Source of the DNA: Siphonobacter sp. BAB-5405
Lineage (GTDB): Bacteria > Bacteroidota > Bacteroidia > Cytophagales > Spirosomataceae
Length of the DNA: 64,000 nucleotides
Assembly: GCF_002872335.1 (NCBI RefSeq)
Contig: NZ_NJAG01000044.1
Location: 61,226 to 125,225, forward strand
Direction of reading: 5' to 3'
Shown: positions 28,914-38,252 of the stretch, one piece after another
How positions within the stretch are numbered: the first letter of the stretch is position 1
Layout: the number at the start of each line of letters is the position of its first letter
Made by a program: the position numbers and the translations under genes
The notes under the pieces: model-generated
The model's database searches: none
What the model was told of the DNA's origin: nothing
The model's input: only the letters and a program-made list of their open reading frames with translations

Positions 28914-30047
28914 ATGAAATCTACCTTCGGCTATCACTTCATTTTTTCTACCAAACCCCGGGACCGGATTCGGCGGCACCTGCTGCTCTGGATGAGCTGG
29001 ATTCTGTTTTCTACCCTGATTTACCTACCCGTGAACATGCGGGGCGTGGAAACACCGGATATGCAGGTATTTCTGCTGACCCTCATCGAAGCCATTTGTT
29101 TTACCATTTTTTCGCACGCCGTATTTGCCTATCTACTAGCTTACTGGCTGATTCCCCGCTTTTTCTATACGAAACAATTTGGATTTTTTCTGGTGGGTTT
29201 TATTGGAATCATCATTGTTCAGGCGGTGGGGGCCTTTGCCGTGGGCGAACTGGTGCTGCGGCATTACCGGGCCATCATTAAGTTTCCGTTTCGAAACCAC
29301 AGTATTTTACTCGGATTACTCGCTGGTGTAAGGGGTGGTACGACGATTGGCGGATTCGTAGCGGCCATCGTCATTATGAAGAACTTAGTGAAGCAGCAGG
29401 AAGCCTTTGGGCAGGTACAACGGGAGAAACTCGGAGCCGAACTACAATTACTCAAATCGCAGCTGCACCCGCATTTTCTGTTTAATACGCTGAACAATCT
29501 CTACGCGTTGACGCTAAAAAACTCCCCGCGTTCGCCGGAAATCGTTCTCAAACTTTCGTCCCTGCTTCGGTACATGCTCTATGAATGCAATGCCGAGGAA
29601 GTACCGCTGGAAAAGGAAATTCACTTTTTAAAGCATTATATCGAGCTGGAGCAATTGCGATACGGTGATCGACTGGACGTTTCCCTGCAAATCAGTGGAG
29701 ACTATACCGGGAAAAACATTGCACCGCTGTTGCTCATTCCTTTTCTGGAAAATAGTTTCAAACATGGTACCAGTACCCAGCTCGATCAGGCCTGGATTAG
29801 CCTGGACCTGTACGTGCAGAATGATCAGTTGTTTTTTAAACTCATCAATAGCCTTGATGCGGAGGAGGTTCGTACGGGCATGGGCGGAATTGGCCTGCAA
29901 AACGTTCGCAAACGTCTGGACTTGCTGTATCCCAACACCCATGAACTACGGTGTGTGGAAACCGAAGATACCTTTCTGATTATACTTAATCTGGCACTCC
30001 ATCCGAGCGTAACCCGGATGGAAACTGCAACTACCGTTTCTGTTTAA
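28914..30047 (+). CDS. LytS-family sensor histidine kinase
   Basis: Membrane sensor kinase of 377 residues. ATG at 28914 is preferred to the TTG at 28908. The N-terminal half has four membrane helices without an obvious periplasmic sensor domain; the cytoplasmic part has the His_kinase motif LKSQLHPHFLFNTLNNLYAL with the phospho-accepting histidine near residue 185, then the ATP-binding region with LLIPFLENSFKHG and GIGLQNVRKRLDLLY. This is the YesM/LytS type common in Bacteroidota. The response regulator gene follows after 14 bp. Signal and targets are unknown. Confidence 0.93.
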   Translation: MKSTFGYHFIFSTKPRDRIRRHLLLWMSWILFSTLIYLPVNMRGVETPDMQVFLLTLIEAICFTIFSHAVFAYLLAYWLIPRFFYTKQFGFFLVGFIGIIIVQAVGAFAVGELVLRHYRAIIKFPFRNHSILLGLLAGVRGGTTIGGFVAAIVIMKNLVKQQEAFGQVQREKLGAELQLLKSQLHPHFLFNTLNNLYALTLKNSPRSPEIVLKLSSLLRYMLYECNAEEVPLEKEIHFLKHYIELEQLRYGDRLDVSLQISGDYTGKNIAPLLLIPFLENSFKHGTSTQLDQAWISLDLYVQNDQLFFKLINSLDAEEVRTGMGGIGLQNVRKRLDLLYPNTHELRCVETEDTFLIILNLALHPSVTRMETATTVSV

Positions 30048-30061
30048 CCTTCAGTCGCCTT

Positions 30062-30793
30062 ATGTCTAAGACTCGCTGTTTATTAGTAGATGATGAACCA
30101 CCCGCTCTGGAAATTCTGGAATCGTATCTGGAAGGACTGGATGGCTTTGAAGTGGTGGCATCCTGCTCGAACGCTATCCAGGCGTTTCGGATTTTGCAGG
30201 AAAAACCCGTGGATGTACTCTTTCTCGACATTCACATGCCCAAACTACTGGGCACGGATTTGCTGCGAAGTCTGCCCCATCCACCTCAGGTAATTTTTAC
30301 AACGGCTCATCCGGAGTTTGCGGTGGATGCCTTCGACCTCGCTGCGGTGGACTATTTACTCAAACCCATTGCCTTCGACCGCTTCTTGCGGGCAGTGGCT
30401 AAAGTAGAACGGGCGGATCAGAAACCGCTGCCTCTCCTGGCGGAGAAAGAGCAGAGTGTAACCAGTCAGGATGCCTTTCTGTACTTTCGGGCTGACCGGA
30501 AAATGGTGAAAGTGTTTTTGAAGAATATTCTGTATATCGAAAGCCTGAAAGATTACGTCAAGGTGATTACGCAAAACGAAAAGCCGCTGGTGGTCAAACA
30601 ATCCATGAGTGCCCTGGAGGAAACCCTTCCCCAGCGGAAATTCCTGCGGATTCATCGTTCGTACTTGGTAGCTATCGACAAGATCAAGGCCTATACGCCC
30701 ACGCATCTGGAAGTAGGTGGGCTGGAATTACCCATCGGTCGCCTGTATCAGAAAGAGGTAAGCCGGGCCTTGACCTCGTCTGCCTTGACGTAA
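30062..30793 (+). CDS. LytTR-family response regulator
   Basis: Partner of the upstream kinase; 243 residues. Receiver domain 1-120 with acidic pocket LLVDDEPPA, phospho-acceptor Asp56 in VLFLDIHMPK, conserved Thr in IFTTAH and Lys in YLLKPIAFDRF. The LytTR DNA-binding domain (about 140-240) has FLYFRADRKMVKVFLKNILY, then IESLKDYVKVIT and FLRIHRSYLVAI. It is followed by a good intrinsic terminator, so kinase and regulator form a two-gene operon. Confidence 0.95.
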   Translation: MSKTRCLLVDDEPPALEILESYLEGLDGFEVVASCSNAIQAFRILQEKPVDVLFLDIHMPKLLGTDLLRSLPHPPQVIFTTAHPEFAVDAFDLAAVDYLLKPIAFDRFLRAVAKVERADQKPLPLLAEKEQSVTSQDAFLYFRADRKMVKVFLKNILYIESLKDYVKVITQNEKPLVVKQSMSALEETLPQRKFLRIHRSYLVAIDKIKAYTPTHLEVGGLELPIGRLYQKEVSRALTSSALT

Positions 30794-30820
30794 AAGAATG
30801 GGTATAGCGTTGGATGCAGC

Positions 30821-30852
30821 ATCCCGAAGGTATAGCCTTTCGGGATTTTTTT
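30821..30852 (+). terminator. Intrinsic terminator after the LytS/LytTR operon
   Basis: ATCCCGAAGG, loop TATAG, CCTTTCGGGAT, followed by a run of eight T. The stem has one bulged base. It lies 28 nt after the response regulator stop. Confidence 0.8.
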
Positions 30853-31129
30853 TGAAGGACTGGAAACGCTATTAGAGTCTATCTCGTATAACGAGCCGAT
30901 TTTAAGGTTCAGACAAATATTAAAACGTAAATATTTTAGCAAATTTTATAAGTAGGAACTAACGATAATTACTGGGGAAAAGCTGTAAATCCCCTCTGCC
31001 GGAACAATAATTTTGCGAAAACACATCGCCCGCCAGCGTGCAGTAGTTACTCAAAAGCTACTGTGACGCTATTCTCCGGGTAGCAATTAGCTACCCCATC
31101 GAGATTCATTCATTTATACCGTATTGCTT

Positions 31130-33484
31130 ATGATGAAGTTATTGCATCTTTTTTTCCTGAAACCACAAAAAAGTTATTGGCTAGGGTTACTCCTGTTGTT
31201 AAGTACACTTCCGGTGTTAGCTCAGGATCAGGTACCCATACTGGCCGATTCAGTTCATGCCATTCCGGATACGCTGCTTTTCAAAATTCAGAAAGCCCAG
31301 GCGGCGATTACGGAAATCAACGCGGCCAACAAAAAAGAATACGGCGTTAATCGCATTCAGGAGGGGATCGAACAGGCGGAAACTACCATTAATCCGATCA
31401 AAGCGGATCTGACTACCTCGGGCTCGACGTTACACGCCAAAGATTTACAGAGTTACAGTCTGATTTTAAAAGACGCCCAAACGAAGCTTACGGCCTGGCA
31501 AAATAGTTTGTCCAAGGCCAGTAACGATTTGCAAAAACGGGCCAATCAGGTCATCGGGCTTAGTAAAGACTCGCTCCTCAACGTAACGGAAACGGATGTT
31601 GCCGAAAAACAACTCTATACCGCTCAGCTGACCGAACTGAAAATTCGCTTACAACGCTCGGGCGAGCGGACCACGGCCAAACTCGACACCATTAGTCGCT
31701 TACTGGCTAACGTATCCGCTCTGAGTCTGACCGTAACGGACCTGCAAAACCAGGTACAGGAGCAGCTCCGAACCTCCGGCGAAAATGTGTATTCCAAGGA
31801 GTCGCCCTACCTCTGGGAAGCTCCCAATCGGGTGGACAGAACCAACGTCGAGCGAATTGTCAGTTCGTCTTACCAAGGCCAGAAAAAAATCCTGAGCTAT
31901 TTCCTCAATTCGGCCTGGGATAACCGCGTATTGCTTTTGCTAACGGCGGCGGCCTTCTTCATCTGGGTGTATTCAAACTTTAAAAAGGCCCGTAAGCTCG
32001 AACTGCGTCAAAAACTGGGGGACTTAAAATTTCAGCACATCACTCCGGTACCGATTCTGGCTACGTTCATTGTACTATTCAACCTGCCACCGCTGTTTGA
32101 GCCAGATTCACCCTCGCTGTACATTGAATTAACCCAGTTTTTCCTGCTGGTCTGCTTGACCATCAGTTTGAGAAGCATTGTCAAGGGAGAGGATCGCAAG
32201 CATTGGCTGATGCTGGTAGGACTGTATATGACGCTGATTATCGTCAATACGCTGCTGAATGATTCACTATACCTGCGGCTGGGCCTGTTGGCATTGAATG
32301 GTACGTTCCTGTATCTCGGGATGCTGATTTACCGCAAGCTCAAGCAGACGCCGGTGAAGGAGCGGTTGATTAAACCGGTAGTTATTCTCTACCTGGTTTT
32401 GAATGTACTGGCGATTCTCCTGAACATTTTTGGCCGGGTAAGTCTGGCGAAAGTGTATAGTATGACGGCCGTCATTGGCCTGATCCAGATGGTGGGACTG
32501 GATGTATTTATTCAGATTCTTTCCGATGCCCTTGAATTACAGATCAAGCTAAGTGCCTGCTCCGAAGGGATCTTCTCCCGGGTAAGCATTCCGCGTTCCC
32601 GAGCGGCCTTCCGCCGGGCCATGACGGTAGTTGCCATCATTCTATGGGTACTGGTATTCTTCATTAATCTGGGCGTTGCCGGTGGTGTCTTCGCTCTCTT
32701 GCAGCAAATACTGACCAAGACCCGGACGTTCGGTAGCGTGACCTTTACGCTGGGAAATATCCTGTTGTTTGGCGTCATTGTGTACGTAGCCAACCTGTTG
32801 CAGAAGCATATCGGTGTACTGTTCGGTGAATCGAGCGTTACGTTTGATAATAAGACCGAACGTAAAAGCTCCAAGCTGGTACTGATTCGACTGGTGATCC
32901 TGATTCTGGGGGTATTGATGGCCATCACCGCTTCGGGTATTCCGATGGATCGATTGACCGTCGTACTGGGGGCTCTTTCAGTCGGGATTGGTCTGGGGAT
33001 GCAGAATATCGTGAACAACTTCGTATCCGGTATCATCCTGATTTTTGAAAAACCCTTCCAGATTGGGGATTACGTAGAACTGGCCGATAAGAAGGGGAAA
33101 GTACAGGACATTGGTATTCGTTCCAGCAAAATGCTAACCCCGCAGGGATCGGTCGTCGTCATTCCCAATGGTGATTTATTGTCGGGTCGTCTGGTGAACT
33201 GGACGCTGAGTAATTCGTACCTGAAAACGGAGCTTACGTTCAAGGTAAATGCCGACGCCGATCTGGACAAGGTGACTAAAATTGTGGAAACCGAAATCGG
33301 CAAGCTAAACGATTCCCTTAAAAACATACCGCCCGAAGTGCTGGTCAATGCCATCGCCGCCGACAGCATCGAACTGAAAATACTGGCCTGGGTCACGAAT
33401 ATTTATGTCGAAGCAAACTTCAAAAGTCAGTTGCTTACCCGGCTGATGGTACGGTTCAAGGAAGCGGAGATTAAAGTAATGTAA
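31130..33484 (+). CDS. MscS-family mechanosensitive channel, large form with periplasmic domain
   Basis: Inner-membrane channel releasing solutes on hypo-osmotic shock. ATG at 31130 (a second at 31133) is better than the TTG at 31124. The 784-residue protein has a signal peptide, a helical coiled-coil periplasmic region of about 230 residues, several extra membrane helices (from about residue 260) and the C-terminal MscS core: GLGMQNIVNNFVSGIILIF, then EKPFQIGDYVELADKKGKV and VVVIPNGDLLSGRLVNW. This layout is that of MscK/MscM-like channels. It stands alone, with about 280 bp upstream and an 8-bp inverted repeat (33519-33547) after its stop. Confidence 0.92.
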   Translation: MMKLLHLFFLKPQKSYWLGLLLLLSTLPVLAQDQVPILADSVHAIPDTLLFKIQKAQAAITEINAANKKEYGVNRIQEGIEQAETTINPIKADLTTSGSTLHAKDLQSYSLILKDAQTKLTAWQNSLSKASNDLQKRANQVIGLSKDSLLNVTETDVAEKQLYTAQLTELKIRLQRSGERTTAKLDTISRLLANVSALSLTVTDLQNQVQEQLRTSGENVYSKESPYLWEAPNRVDRTNVERIVSSSYQGQKKILSYFLNSAWDNRVLLLLTAAAFFIWVYSNFKKARKLELRQKLGDLKFQHITPVPILATFIVLFNLPPLFEPDSPSLYIELTQFFLLVCLTISLRSIVKGEDRKHWLMLVGLYMTLIIVNTLLNDSLYLRLGLLALNGTFLYLGMLIYRKLKQTPVKERLIKPVVILYLVLNVLAILLNIFGRVSLAKVYSMTAVIGLIQMVGLDVFIQILSDALELQIKLSACSEGIFSRVSIPRSRAAFRRAMTVVAIILWVLVFFINLGVAGGVFALLQQILTKTRTFGSVTFTLGNILLFGVIVYVANLLQKHIGVLFGESSVTFDNKTERKSSKLVLIRLVILILGVLMAITASGIPMDRLTVVLGALSVGIGLGMQNIVNNFVSGIILIFEKPFQIGDYVELADKKGKVQDIGIRSSKMLTPQGSVVVIPNGDLLSGRLVNWTLSNSYLKTELTFKVNADADLDKVTKIVETEIGKLNDSLKNIPPEVLVNAIAADSIELKILAWVTNIYVEANFKSQLLTRLMVRFKEAEIKVM

Positions 33485-34049
33485 TGTTTACGTCTCGCTG
33501 AGAAGTCTGGTTTTTTCGTTGATAGTAAGTTTCTAATCAACTATCAATGAGTAACTAGTAATAAAGAGCAAGCTGGTTTTTTAGTCCATATCGCGAACGC
33601 CGCTCTTTTCATCCTGCTCAAGGCCAACGCTTTGCGGAGGAAACCGCCATGGAATGGAAGGCGGCTTTTCGCAATAGGACGGGGATTGGGTTTACGTCGT
33701 CCATGAAGAAATCTGCTAGTGCCAAACGACTTCCAACTCAAAACCATCAACAAACAACTAATGTCAGAAGATACAAATCTCGCCCGCCCGTGAGCCTTCC
33801 AGGCTGGGCCATTCCATTAGGGCAACGGATAACCTGTCTCGCCCATCCCATGGGGGGAGCCATGCGGTGGCCTGGAGCTAAGCTAGGCAGTTACGGATAG
33901 TTCCAGCCTGGAAGGCTCATGGGCCACTAGCCCGCTACTAAGGAGGACCATACCCAGTCTAGGTTAAGAGAGTCTGTTTAGGTTACGACAATCTTTCAAG
34001 ACTTCGAAAGAACAAAGCCTTTTATATTTACGGCTCTAACCTCTTCCAT
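33485..34049. repeat. Non-coding region with a long-range 22-bp inverted repeat
   Basis: About 560 bp without a convincing gene. TGAGCCTTCCAGGCTGG at 33791-33807 is perfectly complementary to 33903-33919, and pairing can extend outward to about 33786 and 33924 (one G-T), giving a 22-bp GC-rich stem closing a 95-nt interior. The interior is GC-rich with a smaller CCCATCCCATGGGGGG fold and the word ACGGATA twice. It could be a structured RNA, a small mobile repeat or a leader of the SGNH gene 130 bp downstream. No tRNA or known riboswitch motif was recognised. Confidence 0.5.
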
Positions 34050-35807
34050 ATGCTTAAGAAAGGATTGCCGTTAACTCTTTTTCTGTTTTTTCAAGTACTC
34101 TGTCTCGCAGCTCAGTCTTCTTTGGTTTGGTGGAATCCCGCCCGTCATGCGTTTCCCGTCATCGAGGGACAAGCCTGGACTCAGGAACTACAGCAACCTT
34201 ATGATCGATTGCCGGGCCGGGCTGAAAAGCAGGTACGCCCGGCCGTATGGAATCTGTCGCGTCAATCGGCAGGACTGTTCATTCGCTTCAAATCCAACAG
34301 TGATCAGATTACCATTCGTTACCAGATCAAAGGCAATCAGGCCTTGCCGCACATGCCTGCCACGGGTGTAAGTGGTGTCGATCTGTACGCTCGCAGTCCC
34401 CACGGCGATTTCTGGTGGTGCAACGGGAAGTACGCTTTTGGTGATACGATTTCGTATCGGTACACCAGTTTGCAAACGAGTGAAAAAGGCCAGGAGTATC
34501 GTTTATATTTGCCGTTGTATACGTCGGTGCAGTGGCTGGAAATTGGAATCCCCGAAGGAAAAACACTGACACCCCTGGCTTTGCGTCCTGAGAAACCGAT
34601 TGTCGTTTACGGAACGTCGATTGCTCAGGGAGCCTGTGCGTCCCGACCGGGCATGGCCTGGACGGCCCAGTTGGAACGGCAAATCGACCATCCCTTGCTG
34701 AACCTGGGATTTTCCGGCAATGGTAAACTGGAACCCGAACTGATCAACCTGATTAGTGAAATCGATGCTCGCCTCTACGTACTCGACTGCCTACCGAATC
34801 TGATTAGTACGACCGATGTAAAACCAGCGGAAGTCAAAAAGCGAATTCTCAGTTCTGTCCGTACGCTTCGACAAAAACGACCGACCGTACCCATTTTACT
34901 CGTCGAACACGCGGGGTATACCGATGGATTCAGCAATCCCGTACGGGCTGCTTTGGTGACGGAAGTGAATACCGTCATGCAGGAGGCGTACGCGGAGTTG
35001 AAGGCGGAGATGAAAGGTTCGGTGTACCTGCTCACGAAAACCGCCCTGAACCTGAGTCCCGATGCCATGGTGGATGGTACGCACCCTTCAGATCTGGGCA
35101 TGCAGCAGTACGCCCAGGCCTACGAACGGATCATCCGGTCCATTCTGAACGAACCCGTGGGCACCCTTTCTACGACGATTCCCAAAAGTCAGTCCCGGGA
35201 TTTTTACGATTTCGAAACGCGTCACCGTGACGTAATAACCCGGCTGAAAACTCACCCGCCGCGAATCGTTTTTCTGGGCAACTCCATTACGCATTTCTGG
35301 GGCGGTGAGCCTAAAACTAAAATCGTACAGGGAGCTTCGAGCTGGAATCGGCTAATGGAGCCACGAAAAGTGCAGAACCTTGGCTTCGGCTGGGACAGGA
35401 TCGAAAACGTACTCTGGCGGGTATATCACGGGCAACTCGACGGTTATCAGGCCAAACAGGTACTGGTAATGATCGGTACCAACAATCTGGAAGGAAATAC
35501 GGATGAGGAAATTACCGACGGACTGGTTTTTCTGATGAAAGCCATTCAAAGCCGACAGCCGCAGGCCGAATTAGTATGGATCGGTATCTTACCCCGGCGA
35601 GGTCAGGAAGAACGCATACATCGCCTTAACCAGCACTTTGCCCAGCGGGCGGGCCAACTCAATATCCGCTTCCTGCAACCCGGCACTAACCTTTTGCAGG
35701 CGGATGGAAAAATCAACGAAGCCTGGTTTACCGATGGGTTACACCCCAACGAACAGGGCTACGAACGGCTGGCCGAAAAACTTGAACCGTTTTTAGTGGG
35801 CCGTTAA
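34050..35807 (+). CDS. Secreted protein with two tandem SGNH/GDSL hydrolase domains
   Basis: Probable carbohydrate esterase (deacetylase type) of 585 residues with a signal peptide (MLKKGLPLTLFLFFQVLCLA). The first half has the N-terminal beta-sandwich with GVSGVDLYAR (GxDLY motif) and an SGNH domain: IVVYGTSIAQGACAS near 190, NLGFSGNGKLE and DGTHPSDLGMQQYA near 342. The second half has another complete SGNH domain: IVFLGNSITHFWGG near 408, MIGTNNLEGNTDEE and DGLHPNEQGYERL near 562. Both keep Ser and the Asp-x-x-His pair, so both may be active. The substrate is not evident; no glycan locus adjoins it. Confidence 0.88.
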   Translation: MLKKGLPLTLFLFFQVLCLAAQSSLVWWNPARHAFPVIEGQAWTQELQQPYDRLPGRAEKQVRPAVWNLSRQSAGLFIRFKSNSDQITIRYQIKGNQALPHMPATGVSGVDLYARSPHGDFWWCNGKYAFGDTISYRYTSLQTSEKGQEYRLYLPLYTSVQWLEIGIPEGKTLTPLALRPEKPIVVYGTSIAQGACASRPGMAWTAQLERQIDHPLLNLGFSGNGKLEPELINLISEIDARLYVLDCLPNLISTTDVKPAEVKKRILSSVRTLRQKRPTVPILLVEHAGYTDGFSNPVRAALVTEVNTVMQEAYAELKAEMKGSVYLLTKTALNLSPDAMVDGTHPSDLGMQQYAQAYERIIRSILNEPVGTLSTTIPKSQSRDFYDFETRHRDVITRLKTHPPRIVFLGNSITHFWGGEPKTKIVQGASSWNRLMEPRKVQNLGFGWDRIENVLWRVYHGQLDGYQAKQVLVMIGTNNLEGNTDEEITDGLVFLMKAIQSRQPQAELVWIGILPRRGQEERIHRLNQHFAQRAGQLNIRFLQPGTNLLQADGKINEAWFTDGLHPNEQGYERLAEKLEPFLVGR

Positions 35808-35834
35808 ATGGTTTCGTCCTTTTGGCAAATGAGT

Positions 35835-35864
35835 CGTCTCACGAAAGAAACGTTTCCTGAGACG
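35835..35864 (+). terminator. Stem-loop after the SGNH gene, probable terminator
   Basis: CGTCTCA pairs with TGAGACG (35835-35841 and 35858-35864), with an inner GAAA/TTTC stem across one mismatch. Only a short T-rich stretch (CATTTTA) follows, so termination strength is uncertain. It lies between convergent genes. Confidence 0.45.
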
Positions 35865-35928
35865 GACCATTTTACCTGTAATCTAATTTCCCAGGGTAAT
35901 TAGTACGGGTAGCTGCCTAAAGCTAGAC

Positions 35929-36774
35929 TTAACCATGAGGCGAGTCAATTTCCAGCTTGTATCCTCTGCCGTGACTATTCACAAGGCGTACCGTGGGAGC
36001 GGGTTGTAGCTTTTTTCGCAGTCGGGATACAAATACATCCAGGCTACGCCCTACGAATACGCCTTCGTCCTCCCAAACCTGTTTCATAAGCTGGCTCCGA
36101 TCAATCACCGTATTGGGAGCACCGACGAATACGTTCAGTAGTTTGGACTCTTTGGCCGAAAGCTCAATGCGTTCATCACCCAACCGTAGCACCTGCGTTT
36201 CGCGGCAAAAGGTAAGCGGCCCCAAGTGGACCAACGTCGTAGGTGTTACAGGTTTGGCCGCAGCAGGCCTTTTCCGTCTGAATAAACGCCAACCAAACCC
36301 GACCAGTAAAACTGGTAGAAGAAGCCAGGCAAACTTGATCGCACTAGTCACTGAGGCTATCTGAACGGGCGGGTCAGCAAACTGGATTTGGATGCTATAG
36401 TCCCCTCGGGGCGGCGTTCGGCTTAAACAGGCAATCGATTTTCGATGCAACGGTTGACGAACTTCATAGCTATACACTACGGTGTTTGACTGCTCTTGTC
36501 TGACTTCTACCAGATAATCCAGTTCTGGTATATGACGTTGGATGGTTTCAACCAGGGATGCGGGTGTGAAGGCAAAGGGACGCTCAAACCGGATCAAGAA
36601 CGTATGATTATCCACTTGTTCAATGGGCAATACCCAGGAAGTAGAATCGCCCGAGGCCAGCAGTACTTCGTGACCGACCTTCCGCATGGTCACCAGCATC
36701 TTTCCCCCCTCGCTGTAACCAGGCAGACGGATAAATAGCAGTAGTAACAGGGTAAGGATTGCGTGTCTCATCAA
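35929..36774 (-). CDS. Membrane-tethered winged-helix transcriptional regulator with periplasmic domain
   Basis: A 281-residue one-component regulator with unusual topology. It has an N-terminal signal sequence (MRHAILTLLLLLFIRLPGYS), a periplasmic part of about 115 residues, one membrane helix (FAWLLLPVLLVGFGWRLF, about 145-163), a basic stop-transfer segment, then an OmpR-type winged helix at about 185-278 (LRLGDERIELSAKESKLLNV, SLDVFVSRLRKKLQ, LVNSHGRGYKLE). The DNA-binding domain is thus at the C-terminus on the cytoplasmic side, the reverse of ToxR/CadC. It has no receiver domain. It is divergent from a beta-propeller lipoprotein gene, with which it shares a 177-bp promoter region. Confidence 0.85.
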   Translation of the reverse strand: MMRHAILTLLLLLFIRLPGYSEGGKMLVTMRKVGHEVLLASGDSTSWVLPIEQVDNHTFLIRFERPFAFTPASLVETIQRHIPELDYLVEVRQEQSNTVVYSYEVRQPLHRKSIACLSRTPPRGDYSIQIQFADPPVQIASVTSAIKFAWLLLPVLLVGFGWRLFRRKRPAAAKPVTPTTLVHLGPLTFCRETQVLRLGDERIELSAKESKLLNVFVGAPNTVIDRSQLMKQVWEDEGVFVGRSLDVFVSRLRKKLQPAPTVRLVNSHGRGYKLEIDSPHG

Positions 36775-36951
36775 TCAAAAATAGGCCTCAATAGGGGATG
36801 AATTTCAGGTTTTACATTTCGTTAACACTTTTTTACAGGCGATTTACGCTCGTCACATCCGCACCCGCTAGGTTTGACAGAACTGAATACAAAAATCAGG
36901 TTCTGTTCGCTCGGTATACAAGAATGACGTACCGAATTACTAGTTAAAAAA

Positions 36952-38049
36952 ATGATGTACTACTCCCGCGTATATGCTTTATCCCTACTCGCTGTCTTTC
37001 TCATTTCCTGTGGACAAAATCAAAAAGGAATAGACCGTATCAAGTCCGTAACCCAGGACACCGTCACGGGTTTCGGACCTGCCACCATGGTTCGTAACGT
37101 AAAAAAGGGCAGAAACGGCACCATTTTGATTGCGGCTTCATGGGGCGGTGTGTTTCGGTACGATCCCAAACGGGCCGTTGAAAAACGTTTTACAAATCTC
37201 ACCACTAAGATAGGCTCACACCGATTCTGGGATGTCCTGGAAGATCGTCAGGGAAACCTCTGGTTCGCTTCCACCGATGCAGGGGTGTATCGATTTAATG
37301 GAAAATCTTTTCAGCATTTCACCACCGACGAAGGGCTTGCCAATAACGCAGTTATGGCGGTGTATGAAGATAAAGCTGGCATCCTCTGGTTCGCTACGGG
37401 GGGAGGCGTAAGTCGTTATGACCCCAGTCAGGCCGATGGGCAATCGTTTCGAAATTTTACCACGAAAGACGGGCTTCCCAACAACAACATCACGACGATC
37501 ATGCAAGACAAAACCGGGAAGTTGTGGATCGGTACCCGAGGCGAGACCTGTGTTTACGATGGAAAAACATTTACCGTGCCCAGAACGAAAGAAGGAAAAG
37601 CCTTTACTAACGTTTGGGGGATCACGGAGGATAAACAGGGTCATATTTGGTTCGGGGCAACAATCATCAAAGCGAAAAAAGGCGATACGCTGGTTGTTAC
37701 CACTGGTCTTTGGCACTATGATGGCAGCACCTTTACCAAAATAAATCAGCGGGGTGCCTCGGCGATTATCGAAGATAGAAAAGGAAATCTCTGGACGACC
37801 GGTGACGTACAGCCCAATGGGGTCGGGGCCTGGAAATTGCTCCGGTATGATCAGAAGTCCCTATCCAGTCAAAATCCCACTGTAACTGAAATCATGTCCA
37901 TAGAAAAAATGCTTTGTGGGATTCTGGAAGCTGAGGATGGAAGTATCTGGTTTGGATCGATACATGGAGTGTATCGGTATGACGGAAAAACTATTACGGA
38001 TTTTAAAGATAAAGCACCTCAGGACTCGTTGAAAAAGCTTCATCAGTAA
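36952..38049 (+). CDS. Beta-propeller lipoprotein (two-component-regulator-propeller repeats)
   Basis: A 365-residue lipoprotein (signal ending FLISCGQN, lipid cysteine near residue 20) made almost wholly of propeller repeats of the kind found as sensors of hybrid two-component systems. Repeats recur about every 45 residues with the core EDxxGNLWFxTxxxGVxRY: DRQGNLWFASTDAGVYRF, DKAGILWFATGGGVSRYD, DKTGKLWIGTRGETCVYD, DKQGHIWFGATI and others to EDGSIWFGSIHGVYRYDG. It has no kinase or membrane helix of its own. Its gene is divergent from the membrane-tethered regulator, so a sensory partnership is possible but not shown. Confidence 0.85.
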   Translation: MMYYSRVYALSLLAVFLISCGQNQKGIDRIKSVTQDTVTGFGPATMVRNVKKGRNGTILIAASWGGVFRYDPKRAVEKRFTNLTTKIGSHRFWDVLEDRQGNLWFASTDAGVYRFNGKSFQHFTTDEGLANNAVMAVYEDKAGILWFATGGGVSRYDPSQADGQSFRNFTTKDGLPNNNITTIMQDKTGKLWIGTRGETCVYDGKTFTVPRTKEGKAFTNVWGITEDKQGHIWFGATIIKAKKGDTLVVTTGLWHYDGSTFTKINQRGASAIIEDRKGNLWTTGDVQPNGVGAWKLLRYDQKSLSSQNPTVTEIMSIEKMLCGILEAEDGSIWFGSIHGVYRYDGKTITDFKDKAPQDSLKKLHQ

Positions 38050-38252
38050 TAAAGTCCAACGAAACGAGTAGCTTCAAATCCTTGCAATCGTCAGCTGAAA
38101 ACCATCATTGGTACCGATAGGGGTAAGGCGATTCTCCCGAATCGATGACGTATCCCAGGCATGCGTGGAATCCATAATTAATTTTCTTTTACGTAATTCA
38201 GGAAAAATGGTTCAAATGACGAATTTTGTGCGTTTCTGTAGAAATACGCTGT

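Noticed and set aside
33544-33900. Small frames on both strands in the gap after the MscS gene
   Set aside because: Rich in Arg/Lys/Pro without domain pattern and overlapping the structured repeat; treated as chance.
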